From: an uncultured Candidatus Melainabacteria bacterium
GTDB lineage: Bacteria > Cyanobacteriota > Vampirovibrionia > Gastranaerophilales > Gastranaerophilaceae
Reading direction: 5' to 3'
Length of the DNA stretch: 64,000 bases
Assembly (NCBI GenBank): GCA_950096985.1
Contig: CATNBA010000002.1
Location: 39,835 to 103,834 of the forward strand
The notes under the pieces are model-generated. The model was not told where the DNA came from and made no database searches. It saw only the letters and a list, made by a program, of their open reading frames with translations. A program made the translations under genes and the position numbers. How positions within the stretch are numbered: the stretch's first letter is position 1; every line of letters begins with the position of its first letter. Below are positions 42,334 through 50,534 of the stretch, piece after piece.

Positions 42334-43926
42334 ATGGCTGAAAAGTTTCACCGTGCGACATTTACTCGCAATTTTTTGAAAACAGTAACAAGAATTAAAA
42401 ACCCTGATGAAATGCTTGCAGAAGCTAAAGCAGAAGGGCTTGAAAAAACACTTGGCGTTTGGGATTTGATTATTCTTGGCGTAGGCGCAATTATCGGGTC
42501 TGGTATTTTTGCGGTTGTAGGTATTGCTGCGGCCGGAAGTGCTGATGGTTCGAGTTTAGGTGCAGGTCCCGGACTTATGATTTCAATGGTTATTGCGGCT
42601 GTTGCATGTATTTTTTCGGCACTTTGTTATTCTGAATTTGCTACTATGATACCTGTTGCCGGTGGCGCTTATACATATACATTTGCAACACTTGGCGAAT
42701 TTGCGGCATGGATGGTTGGATGGGTTTTGATGCTTGAATATGCAATCGGATTTATCGCTGTTGCATGTGCATGGTCAAATCACTTTGTGCAGTTTTTGGC
42801 AGGGTTTGAAAAGGTTTTACCGGCATGGCTTGCTCATCCGCCGGCTTGGCTTGTAAATGATGTATTTTCAGCAGGTAAAATTGTTGCAGAAAATCCTGAC
42901 ACATTTGTTCCGACTTTGTTTGGAATTCCTGTTTGTATAAATCTTCCTGCAACATTAATTGTGCTTTTGATTACTGCAATTCTTGTGAAAGGTACAAAAG
43001 ATTCTACAAAAATGGCAGGTTTAATGGTTGTAGTAAAACTTGGTGTAATAGCATTATTTGTACTTGCAGGTGCGTTTTATGTAAGACCTGAAAACTGGAC
43101 ACCATTTGCGCCAAACGGGTTTGAAGGAATTTTTGCAGGCGCATTTTTAATTTTCTTTGCGTATATCGGGTTTGATGCTCTGGCAACTGCCGCAGAAGAA
43201 TGCAAAAATCCGCAGAAAGATTTGCCTATAGGTATTATAGGATCACTTTTAATAACTACAGTTGTGTATGTTCTTGTTGCACTTGTTTTGACAGGTTTAC
43301 AAGATACAAGCTCAGCAGTTCCTTTAGGCTTTTTGAAAGCTCCTATGGCATATTGCATGTCTATACATAATATGAACTGGGCTGCAGGTTTAATTTCTGT
43401 CGGCTCACTTGCAGGTTTAACTTCTGTACTTTTGGTACTTGAAATGGCTGCAACAAGAATTTTGTATGCAATGAGCAGAGACCATTTTATTTCTCAAAGA
43501 TTTCAGAAATTACACCCTAAATTCAAAACTCCTGCACTTTTAACGTGGACTGTAGGTTTGCTTGCAGTTTTGGGAATTTTGACTTTAAACCTTGATGTTG
43601 CAGCTGAACTATGTAATTATGGTACATTCACATCCTTTATTATTGTATGTGTTGCAGTCTTAATCTTGAGAAAAACAGATCCTGAAAGACCAAGACCGTT
43701 TAAAGTTCCGTTTTCGCCTGTTACACCTACTCTTGGTATAATATGCTGTGGCGGATTAATGATTTATAAATCATTGCAGCCATCGGGTTCAGCTTTACTT
43801 TTCCCGGTATGGTTAGGTTTCGGTGCAATAATATATCTTTTGTACGGTTTTGTTAAGAACAGACTAAATGAAAACAGAATTCACAATGAAATAGTAGAAC
43901 GTAAAAAACAAGAAATGATGAAATAA
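42334..43926 (+). CDS. APC-family amino-acid permease
   Basis: The 530-residue integral membrane protein is of the cationic amino acid transporter/YfnA-like branch of the APC superfamily. TM1 contains the unwound substrate site GVGAIIGSGIFAVVG; TM3 and TM6 segments (VGWVLMLEYAIG and IFFAYIGFDALATAAEE) are conserved; 12 or more helices are predicted. The conserved RKTDPERPRPFKVPF loop is present. It follows glyQ by 12 bases. A close paralogue follows in a TAATG overlap. Substrate range is unknown. Confidence 0.92.
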   Translation: MAEKFHRATFTRNFLKTVTRIKNPDEMLAEAKAEGLEKTLGVWDLIILGVGAIIGSGIFAVVGIAAAGSADGSSLGAGPGLMISMVIAAVACIFSALCYSEFATMIPVAGGAYTYTFATLGEFAAWMVGWVLMLEYAIGFIAVACAWSNHFVQFLAGFEKVLPAWLAHPPAWLVNDVFSAGKIVAENPDTFVPTLFGIPVCINLPATLIVLLITAILVKGTKDSTKMAGLMVVVKLGVIALFVLAGAFYVRPENWTPFAPNGFEGIFAGAFLIFFAYIGFDALATAAEECKNPQKDLPIGIIGSLLITTVVYVLVALVLTGLQDTSSAVPLGFLKAPMAYCMSIHNMNWAAGLISVGSLAGLTSVLLVLEMAATRILYAMSRDHFISQRFQKLHPKFKTPALLTWTVGLLAVLGILTLNLDVAAELCNYGTFTSFIIVCVAVLILRKTDPERPRPFKVPFSPVTPTLGIICCGGLMIYKSLQPSGSALLFPVWLGFGAIIYLLYGFVKNRLNENRIHNEIVERKKQEMMK

Positions 43927-45470
43927 TGAAAACAATTATAAGTAATGCTTTCAAGACAAAAAGCCCCGATGAATTAATAGCTGTAAGTAAAAAGTCTGAA
44001 TTGAAAAAGACTTTAAATGTCTTTGATTTGATTATTTTAGGTATTGGTGCGGTTGTAGGTACGGGTATTTTTACAATTATCGGTACTGCAATTCAAGGCG
44101 GTCCTGAAAGTGCCGGTGCCGGACCTGCTATTATAATTTCTATGGTAATGGCTGCTGTTGCTTGTGTATTTTCTGCTCTTTGTTACAGTGAAATTGCATC
44201 TATGATACCTGTTGCAGGCAGTGCTTATACTTACACTTATGCAACAATGGGCGAATTTATGGCTTGGATGGTCGGCTGGATTTTAATGCTTGAATATGCA
44301 ATCGGTAATATTACCGTTGCATGTGCATGGACAGGTTACTTTGTTCAATTCTTAAAGGGTTTTAAACATATTCTGCCTGATTTTATTGTTAATTGTCCGA
44401 TGTGGCTTAGAAACGATTATCGTTTTATGCTTTCATACTGTGACAAATTCGGACTTGAACCGCACAGTCAAATGCCGTTTTTGTTTGATAAAATCCCATT
44501 TGCGGTTAATCTCCCTGCTATGATAATTGTTTTATTATTGACTGTACTTTTAATAAAAGGCGTGAAAGAATCAACAAGATTTGCCAGTGTAATGGTAGGC
44601 GTAAACATGTTTATGATTATTTCGTTCATAATAGTCGGCGCATTTTATGTTAAACCTGAAAACTGGACCCCATTCGCTCCTAACGGTTTTGAGGGAGTAT
44701 TTATGGGTGCATTTTTAATCTTCTTTGCATATATCGGATTTGACGCAATTTCAACAACTGCTGAAGAAACTGAAAATCCTCAAAGAGATTTACCTATTGC
44801 GATTTTAGGAACACTTGTTATTTGTACTATTTTGTATGTATGTGTTGCTCTTGTGCTTACAGGAACAGTGCCTTTAGGACAAATTGATATTCAAGCACCT
44901 ATTGCTCATGCTATGCGTGCTGTAGGTATTGACTGGTTTGCAGGTTTAATTTCTGTGGGTGCTTTGTGCGCTTTAACATCTGTTCTTTTAATTTATCAAT
45001 TAGGTACAACAAGAATTTTGTATGCAATGAGCAGAGACAGATTTTTGCCGAAATCTTTGAGATTAATACATAGAAAACACAGAACACCTCACGTATTGAC
45101 CTGGATTTCAGGAATTGTTGTTGTTGTTTGTGCACTCTTTATGGATTTGAATATCTCAGCTGAACTTTGTAATTTTGGTACATTCACTTCATTTATAATA
45201 ATTTGTATTGCAGTGTTAATTTTAAGAAAAACCGATCCTGAAAGACAACGTCCGTTTAAAGTTCCATTTTGCCCTGTATTTCCGATTTTGGGAATATTAA
45301 CTTGCGGCGGTTTGATGATTTATTCAATGAAGTTTTTAACAACATCGGCTTTATATTTTCCGTTATGGTTGTTAATAGGTTTTGCAATATATGCAGGATA
45401 CGGATATAAGCAAAAAAGGTTAGAGGAAAAACCAGAAGCCTTAAAACAGAAAGAAAAAATTTCGGTATAA
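43926..45470 (+). CDS. APC-family amino-acid permease, tandem paralogue
   Basis: The 514-residue protein is closely related to its upstream neighbour across the whole length: GIGAVVGTGIFTIIG in TM1, VGWILMLEYAIGNITVACAW in TM3, NWTPFAPNGFEGVFMGAFL and RKTDPERQRPFKVPF. Differences cluster in the loops and in TM1 (TGIF for SGIF), suggesting altered substrate preference after duplication. It overlaps the upstream stop by one base, so the two are made together and might even pair. A terminator follows at once. Confidence 0.92.
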   Translation: MKTIISNAFKTKSPDELIAVSKKSELKKTLNVFDLIILGIGAVVGTGIFTIIGTAIQGGPESAGAGPAIIISMVMAAVACVFSALCYSEIASMIPVAGSAYTYTYATMGEFMAWMVGWILMLEYAIGNITVACAWTGYFVQFLKGFKHILPDFIVNCPMWLRNDYRFMLSYCDKFGLEPHSQMPFLFDKIPFAVNLPAMIIVLLLTVLLIKGVKESTRFASVMVGVNMFMIISFIIVGAFYVKPENWTPFAPNGFEGVFMGAFLIFFAYIGFDAISTTAEETENPQRDLPIAILGTLVICTILYVCVALVLTGTVPLGQIDIQAPIAHAMRAVGIDWFAGLISVGALCALTSVLLIYQLGTTRILYAMSRDRFLPKSLRLIHRKHRTPHVLTWISGIVVVVCALFMDLNISAELCNFGTFTSFIIICIAVLILRKTDPERQRPFKVPFCPVFPILGILTCGGLMIYSMKFLTTSALYFPLWLLIGFAIYAGYGYKQKRLEEKPEALKQKEKISV

Positions 45471-45494
45471 AAAAGCTCCCTTTTGGGAGCTTTT
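45471..45494. terminator. bidirectional terminator, shared AAAAGCTCCC/GGGAGCTTTT stem
   Basis: AAAAGCTCCC-TTTT-GGGAGCTTTT is a perfect ten-base stem. It serves the permease on the + strand and the small - strand gene. The same stem recurs at 47612 and 58642. Confidence 0.92.
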
Positions 45495-45499
45495 AAAAT

Positions 45500-45703
45500 T
45501 TAGTTATTACTTAAAACAAGTCTGAATGTTGCAAGATTTTTAATCGACAACATAGTATGTTTATTGTGCTGATTATCTGCAATATTAAAAATTCTTATAA
45601 TACGCTGGATTTCTTCTAAATCTTTACGTGAATTAATTTTATAAACATTTTCGATTGGGTCTGAAACTACAGACATTAATGTATTCAATTCCTGTTCTTT
45701 CAT
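45500..45703 (-). CDS. small hypothetical protein
   Basis: A 67-residue charged, helical protein (MKEQELNTLMSVVSDPIENV at the start). AAAGAGG lies about 13 bases upstream of the ATG and a terminator follows the stop, which supports a real gene. No family recognised. The 80 bases between it and mazG hold no other feature I can support. Confidence 0.55.
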   Translation of the reverse strand: MKEQELNTLMSVVSDPIENVYKINSRKDLEEIQRIIRIFNIADNQHNKHTMLSIKNLATFRLVLSNN

Positions 45704-45783
45704 AGATATTTCTAATCCTCTTTCCTGTATATTTATATAAAGGATTTTTTGATTTAGGAATTGCTTTTTTCATGGTTTTTTAG

Positions 45784-46545
45784 TTAACATTCGTTAACAT
45801 TCTTTTTTGCCTGTTTCCACAGATTGTCAAATTCCTCAAAAGAAAACTGTTCTAAAGGCTTTTCAGCCAGTTCTTCCATTTTGCGAAATCGTGCCATAAA
45901 TTTTTTATTGGCTCTTAAAAGAGCTTGTTCTGCATCAATTTTGTTCCAGCGGGCAAGATTGACAACTGCAAAAAGAATATCGCCTAATTCTTCTTCCATA
46001 TGGTCTTTATCGCCTTTTGCATCCTGAAATTCTTTAATTTCAGAAAATACACATTCATACAGCGATTTTTCATCAGGCCATTCAAAGCCGGTTTTTACTG
46101 CTCGTTTGCTGATTTTCTGAGCGCTCATCAGTGCTGATTGAGCCTTAGAAATTCCGTCCATTGCAGATTTTCTGTCTTTTTTTTCTTCTTTTTTAAGTAA
46201 ATCCCAGTTGTTTACAATATCATCAGTTGAATTTACTTTAACATCACCAAAAACATGCGGATGACGATGAATAAGTTTTTCGTTAAGTTCTTTTGCTACA
46301 TCATCAAGATTAAATTTACCGTTATCATCAGCTATTTGAGAATGTAAAAGAACTTGTAAAAGAACATCTCCGAGTTCTTCTCTCAGATTTGCCATATCTC
46401 CTGTGTCTATTGCATCTACAGCCTCGTATGCTTCTTCAAGCATATTAGGTTTTAATGTTTTGTGAGTTTGTGCTCTGTCCCACTCACAGCCTTCTGGTGA
46501 GCGTAAAATTCTTACTGTTTCTATAAGTTTGTCTAAATTTTCCAT
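45784..46545 (-). CDS. mazG: nucleoside triphosphate pyrophosphohydrolase MazG
   Basis: MazG hydrolyses NTPs and dNTPs to the monophosphate and pyrophosphate and may clear damaged nucleotides. The 253-residue protein has two MazG domains: the first with CEWDRAQTHKTLKPNMLEEAYE and LREELGDVLLQVLLHSQI, the second with the EIKEF and MEEELGDILFAVVNLARW metal-binding segments. Shine-Dalgarno AAAAGGA is clear. Single gene. Confidence 0.95.
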   Translation of the reverse strand: MENLDKLIETVRILRSPEGCEWDRAQTHKTLKPNMLEEAYEAVDAIDTGDMANLREELGDVLLQVLLHSQIADDNGKFNLDDVAKELNEKLIHRHPHVFGDVKVNSTDDIVNNWDLLKKEEKKDRKSAMDGISKAQSALMSAQKISKRAVKTGFEWPDEKSLYECVFSEIKEFQDAKGDKDHMEEELGDILFAVVNLARWNKIDAEQALLRANKKFMARFRKMEELAEKPLEQFSFEEFDNLWKQAKKNVNEC

Positions 46546-46684
46546 TTCTATTCCTTTTTCAACACTACAATTCTATAACTAAAGTATAAGAAATTCAAAT
46601 AAGAATACATCAAAAGGTGGAGTTATTAATATTTCTCTAATGATATCCTTATAAAGTCAAATAGGTAAACGAAAGGATATAAGA

Positions 46685-47197
46685 ATGGCAAATTTATCAA
46701 TTCCATCTATTCGTGAAAGACTGTTTAATACAAGCAGACACGAACAATCTACACAAAGAAATTCTTCAAATCCGTTTGCAGCAACATCGTTCAAAGGTAA
46801 TGTTTTAACTGCTGATGTATTTGAATCATCTTCTAAAAAGAATGATAACAATATTTCTGCAACTGAAAAATTAAAAGCCAGCGCGTTGGTTGGTTCTATT
46901 TCAGGTTATGGCGAAAGATTCCAAAACATGATTAATTCTGTAATTTCTTTTGGTAACAGAGTTAAAGAAAACGTAGTTAACGGCTGGAACAAAATGAACA
47001 GTATTGAAATCTCATTTGCACCAGCAAGAGAGGTAATGGGTTCTTTCTATGGTTCAATTAAAGATACATTAAATACACCTGTGAATGAAATTTTCTTTAC
47101 CGGTATCAGCGCAAAATCAGTTTCAAAAATGGAAGATATGTCTATGGCAAGACAACTTTTGTCAGATAATGTAGCTATGTATGAAGCTATGGTGTAG
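46685..47197 (+). CDS. hypothetical protein with N-terminal SFKG motif
   Basis: The 170-residue protein is not recognised. The N-terminal 45 residues are polar and likely disordered, with the motif ATSFKGNVL; the remainder is helical and amphipathic (SALVGSISGYGERFQNMINSVISFGNRVKE). There is no signal peptide. AAAGGA serves as Shine-Dalgarno. It is followed after ten bases by a HEAT-like protein. The motif recalls PSFNG in the protein at 29224. Confidence 0.75.
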   Translation: MANLSIPSIRERLFNTSRHEQSTQRNSSNPFAATSFKGNVLTADVFESSSKKNDNNISATEKLKASALVGSISGYGERFQNMINSVISFGNRVKENVVNGWNKMNSIEISFAPAREVMGSFYGSIKDTLNTPVNEIFFTGISAKSVSKMEDMSMARQLLSDNVAMYEAMV

Positions 47198-47207
47198 GAG
47201 AGGAATT

Positions 47208-47582
47208 ATGACAGTAGATAAAAAGACAGCAAAAAACGTAACTAATATAATTGAAGGTTTGGGAATGAACTCAAATCCTGAAACAATTTCAATTTTAGAA
47301 GATGTTGGTACAAATTCTAAAGTTGATGCAATTAGAGAAATGACTTCTCGCGCATTGGTAAGAAAAAACGAACACGATGCATTGAAAGTTGTTATCACAA
47401 ATAAAGGAAAAGGTATCAATGATATGTCTACAATTGTTGCTATGAGCACAATTAACGAACTTTTATCATTGAGCGATAAATCAGAAGCTATGAGAGTTTT
47501 ATCTGATACTGTTGAAATGCATACTGATGAAGAAGTCAGAGATAATGCGCGTTCAGTAAAAGCTTTAATGGCTCTATCATAA
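47208..47582 (+). CDS. hypothetical HEAT-like helical repeat protein
   Basis: The 124-residue protein is all-helical with HEAT-like spacing (SILEDVGTNSKVDAIREMTSRALVRKNE and AMRVLSDTVEMHTDEEVRDNARSVKALM). It resembles the C-terminal part of the 260-residue protein at 5245. ATG 47208 with GGAGAGGA is chosen over the TTG-type extension at 47181, which overlaps the previous gene. The pair ends at a strong terminator. Function unknown. Confidence 0.75.
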   Translation: MTVDKKTAKNVTNIIEGLGMNSNPETISILEDVGTNSKVDAIREMTSRALVRKNEHDALKVVITNKGKGINDMSTIVAMSTINELLSLSDKSEAMRVLSDTVEMHTDEEVRDNARSVKALMALS

Positions 47583-47611
47583 ATTTTAAATTTGCCTTAT
47601 AAATAATAAAA

Positions 47612-47636
47612 AAAGCTCCCGAGAGGGAGCTTTTTA
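47612..47636. terminator. bidirectional terminator, shared AAAAGCTCCC/GGGAGCTTTT stem
   Basis: AAAAGCTCCC-GAGA-GGGAGCTTTT, the same ten-base stem as at 45471 and 58642 with another loop. It separates the HEAT-like gene from the convergent aminotransferase gene. Confidence 0.92.
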
Positions 47637-48875
47637 ATATGTAAATCCGTCAGCTTTTAAGCGGTCAATAACTTCTTGTAACTGCTCATCTGAACATACA
47701 TAAGAAAGTCTGAAAAATCCTTCGCCACATTCTCCAAAAGCGTTACCTGGAACCAACACAATTCCTGATTTTCTTAATACATCCTGGCAGAAATCAAACG
47801 CAGATGTGTATTTTCGTGGTATAGGCAGCCATAAATAGAATGTGGTATGTGGTACTTTATCCATATTCCAACCCAATTCTTTAAAACCTTTAACCATAAT
47901 AGCTTGTTTTCTGGCATATCCTTTGTTGCCTTCTTCAATATATTTATCGCCTTCCTCGCTGTTTAAAATTTCAGCGCAGGCTTTTTGTAAAGCTTTAAAG
48001 ATACCATTATCTATTGTTGATTTGCCTTTTCCAAGACGCTGGATAACTTCTTTGTTTCCGCAAACCCAACCTAAACGCCATCCTGTAACTGCATATGGTT
48101 TAGAAAGACTGAAAAATTCTATACCAATATCTTTTGCTCCCTCAATTTCAAAAATACTGAAAGGTTTCTCATCTTCTGCAAAATATAAATCACAATATGC
48201 AGCATCTGATACAAGCAGAATATCATATTTTTTACAAAAATCAACGACTGATTTAACATATTCTTTTGTTGTTGAAATCCCCATCGGGTTATTTGGATAA
48301 TTAATAAATAATGCTTTAATATTCTCCGGTTTATAACCTTCTTCAATAATTTGGTTATAAATTTTTTCTACATCAGGTTTATAATCATTTTCGGCAGTCA
48401 AAGGCATAGGGTATGCTTTTGCGCCTGAACACTGAATAAATTGCAGGTATGATGCATAACAAGGATCAGGTATCATTATTACATCTTTTTCAAGTTCCTC
48501 ATTTTTTTGAGTTGTAATAAATCTGACAAGGTTTGCAATCCCTTCTTTTGACCCGACAAGCGAAAAGATTTCTGTTTCGGGATCAAGGTCAACTCCAAAA
48601 CGATTTTTCATTCTCTGAGCAGCGGCTTTTCTGAAATAAAGTTCGCCTTTAGGTGTAGAATATGTATGAATATTATCCTCATCAAGAATTTCTTTTAGTC
48701 TGTCTATAAGTACTTTTGGCGGATTGGCAGTAGGTGCGCCCATTGAAAGTGCAATCGGAGCCCTGTTTCTTGCTGTTAATTCATCTTTCAATCTCGCTGT
48801 TTCTTCTTTAAGCCTGAACATAATGTATGTATCAAGCGACATAACATCTTTATTAAAAAGTTTTTCTATATTCAT
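47634..48875 (-). CDS. class I/II PLP-dependent aminotransferase, possibly LL-diaminopimelate aminotransferase
   Basis: The 413-residue protein has fold-type I aminotransferase motifs: IHTYSTPKGELYFRKAAA, the NYPNNPMG segment, SDAAYCDLYF with the pyridine-contact aspartate, the PLP lysine in SLSKPYAVTGWRLGW, and a C-terminal FFRLSYV arginine. The closest named activity I can suggest is LL-diaminopimelate aminotransferase, which cyanobacteria use in lysine and peptidoglycan synthesis, but other acceptors cannot be excluded. It is downstream of the mla-type genes on the same strand (12 bases). Confidence 0.85.
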   Translation of the reverse strand: MNIEKLFNKDVMSLDTYIMFRLKEETARLKDELTARNRAPIALSMGAPTANPPKVLIDRLKEILDEDNIHTYSTPKGELYFRKAAAQRMKNRFGVDLDPETEIFSLVGSKEGIANLVRFITTQKNEELEKDVIMIPDPCYASYLQFIQCSGAKAYPMPLTAENDYKPDVEKIYNQIIEEGYKPENIKALFINYPNNPMGISTTKEYVKSVVDFCKKYDILLVSDAAYCDLYFAEDEKPFSIFEIEGAKDIGIEFFSLSKPYAVTGWRLGWVCGNKEVIQRLGKGKSTIDNGIFKALQKACAEILNSEEGDKYIEEGNKGYARKQAIMVKGFKELGWNMDKVPHTTFYLWLPIPRKYTSAFDFCQDVLRKSGIVLVPGNAFGECGEGFFRLSYVCSDEQLQEVIDRLKADGFTY

Positions 48876-48887
48876 ATATATTTCTCC

Positions 48888-49613
48888 TTAATTCTCTGAT
48901 ATCATTTGCATCGGTCCTTCCAATGATGCTGTAACAAATTGTTTTGTATATTCGTTGTCCTGTTGTAGCATCTCTTCCGGAGTGCCCTCAAAAACAACTT
49001 TGCCGTCATATAACATTATAACACGATTTGCCGTTCTTGTAATAGTTGACATTTGATGGGTTACAACAACTGATGCTGCATTTGTTTCATCTTTCAGCCT
49101 CACAATATAATCTTCAATAAGTGTAGATGAAATAGGGTCTAAACCTGCTGTGGGTTCATCATAAAGTATTGATTTAGGCTCGGTTACGATTGCTCGGGCA
49201 AAACTTACACGTTTTTGCATACCGCCCGAAAGTTCTGACGGGAATTTGTTTTCAATACCTTTTAAACCTACAAGTTCAAGTTTTTCTGCTACAATTTTTC
49301 TTATTTCTTTTTCTGAATATTTTTTGCGCAGTTCTTTTCTTTCATGGAGTGCAAAAGCAATGTTGTCGGCAACATTGAGGGAATCGAATAAAGCTGAGTA
49401 TTGAAAAACCATAGCAATATCACCTTCTGATGTAATAATTTCACCGCTGTCGGGAGTTAAAAGTCCGCAGATAAGTTTTAATATTGTGCTTTTACCTGAC
49501 CCTGAAAATCCGACTATTGCTAAAGTTTCCCCATTATTGACTTTAAATGAAACATTATCAATAACACGTCTTTCTCCAAAGTTTTTTATTAAATTTTTAA
49601 CTTCTATACTCAT
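48888..49613 (-). CDS. ABC transporter ATP-binding protein, MlaF-like
   Basis: The 241-residue ATPase has Walker A GFSGSGKST, Q-loop MVFQYSALFDSLNVADN, signature LSGGMQKRVSFARAI, Walker B ILYDEPTAGLDP and H-loop VVVTHQMSTI. The FQYSALFDSLTV-type Q-loop and MQKRV signature are typical of MlaF, the motor of Mla-type phospholipid transport. It follows the MlaE-like permease by 12 bases. No MCE-domain (MlaD) gene is nearby. Confidence 0.92.
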   Translation of the reverse strand: MSIEVKNLIKNFGERRVIDNVSFKVNNGETLAIVGFSGSGKSTILKLICGLLTPDSGEIITSEGDIAMVFQYSALFDSLNVADNIAFALHERKELRKKYSEKEIRKIVAEKLELVGLKGIENKFPSELSGGMQKRVSFARAIVTEPKSILYDEPTAGLDPISSTLIEDYIVRLKDETNAASVVVTHQMSTITRTANRVIMLYDGKVVFEGTPEEMLQQDNEYTKQFVTASLEGPMQMISEN

Positions 49614-49625
49614 TTATTTACCTCG

Positions 49626-50435
49626 TTAAAAGAAAAATGCCATAGCAAAGAACATGTCAAGTATTACGATTGCTACAAATGACCAAACAACAGCTTTTGT
49701 AGTCGCTTCTCCAACACCTTTAGCACCGCCTGAAGCATAGTATCCGCAAGAACAGCTTATGAGTGCAATAACACCGCCAAAACAAAAGGCTTTAAGCATG
49801 CTGACACCTAAATCTTTCATATAAATTCCAAGCCAGGCAGAATCAAAATATGCTCTATATCCTAAACCTGAAGTTAAATTTGCAGTAATTGCTCCTGTTA
49901 TAACACCGACTGCCGATGCTATCAGCACAACCGGCGGCATCATTATAAATCCTGATAATACACGCGGTACAAAAAGATATCTTATAGGGTTAACTTTTAA
50001 AACTTCAATGGCATCAATTTGTTCAGTGACACGCATTGTAGCAATTTCGGAAGCAAGAGATGAACCAATCATTGAAATTATTGCAAACCCGGACATTATA
50101 ACTCCAACTTCTCTTATAATAAGTATTGTCATTAAAAGTCCGACAAAGTTGCCGCCACCCTGTTTAACCATTTCCAGCGCAACCTGTGAAGCTACAATAA
50201 TTGATGTCATTCCTACAATGGAAAGCGTTATTGGAAGTGAACTTACTCCAAATCTGCTGCATTGCTCAATTAATTCTTTTATATCTATCTGCCATCTTAA
50301 AATACATTTTATAACTTCTATTCCGTTAAGTGACATTTTACCTAATGTATCAAGAAATTTTTCAAGCTCTTTTAATATCCCTGAAGCAATTTTGTAGGTT
50401 GCCGATTGTTTATAGTATTTTTGCAGACTGCTCAT
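49626..50435 (-). CDS. MlaE-family ABC transporter permease
   Basis: The 269-residue membrane protein has the MlaE/YrbE family core: LIIREVGVIMSGFAIISMIGSSLASEIATMRVTEQIDAIEVLKVNPIRYLFVPR (seen as SEIATMRVTEQIDAIEVL) and five or six membrane helices. With MlaF it moves lipids between inner and outer membrane. The longer frame starts at 50495 with no Shine-Dalgarno; ATG 50435 is chosen because a TTGCAA-N17-TATAAT promoter ends six bases before it, and the extra residues would lie inside that promoter. Confidence 0.88.
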   Translation of the reverse strand: MSSLQKYYKQSATYKIASGILKELEKFLDTLGKMSLNGIEVIKCILRWQIDIKELIEQCSRFGVSSLPITLSIVGMTSIIVASQVALEMVKQGGGNFVGLLMTILIIREVGVIMSGFAIISMIGSSLASEIATMRVTEQIDAIEVLKVNPIRYLFVPRVLSGFIMMPPVVLIASAVGVITGAITANLTSGLGYRAYFDSAWLGIYMKDLGVSMLKAFCFGGVIALISCSCGYYASGGAKGVGEATTKAVVWSFVAIVILDMFFAMAFFF

Positions 50436-50441
50436 TGCTTG

Positions 50442-50470
50442 ATTATACAAAAAATGTGTTTTTATTGCAA
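50442..50470 (-). promoter_or_regulatory. promoter of the mlaE-mlaF-aminotransferase unit, leaderless
   Basis: On the - strand TTGCAA (50470-50465) and a perfect TATAAT (50447-50442) are separated by 17 bases; ATG 50435 lies six bases further on, at the predicted +1. It is back-to-back with the pgi promoter, the two -35 boxes being four bases apart. Confidence 0.8.
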
Positions 50471-50474
50471 TGGC

Positions 50475-50502
50475 TTGTATAAAAACATTCACCATATATA
50501 AT
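50475..50502 (+). promoter_or_regulatory. promoter of pgi
   Basis: TTGTAT at 50475-50480, 16-base spacer, TATAAT at 50497-50502. The leader carries GGAGAAGGG before ATG 50535. Confidence 0.7.
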
Positions 50503-50534
50503 AAGTGTATAAATAATTTTGGAGAAGGGTTTTA

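Noticed and set aside
45783..45803. Tandem GTTAACATTC repeat at the mazG stop
   Set aside because: Two short copies only, inside the last codons; no sign of function.
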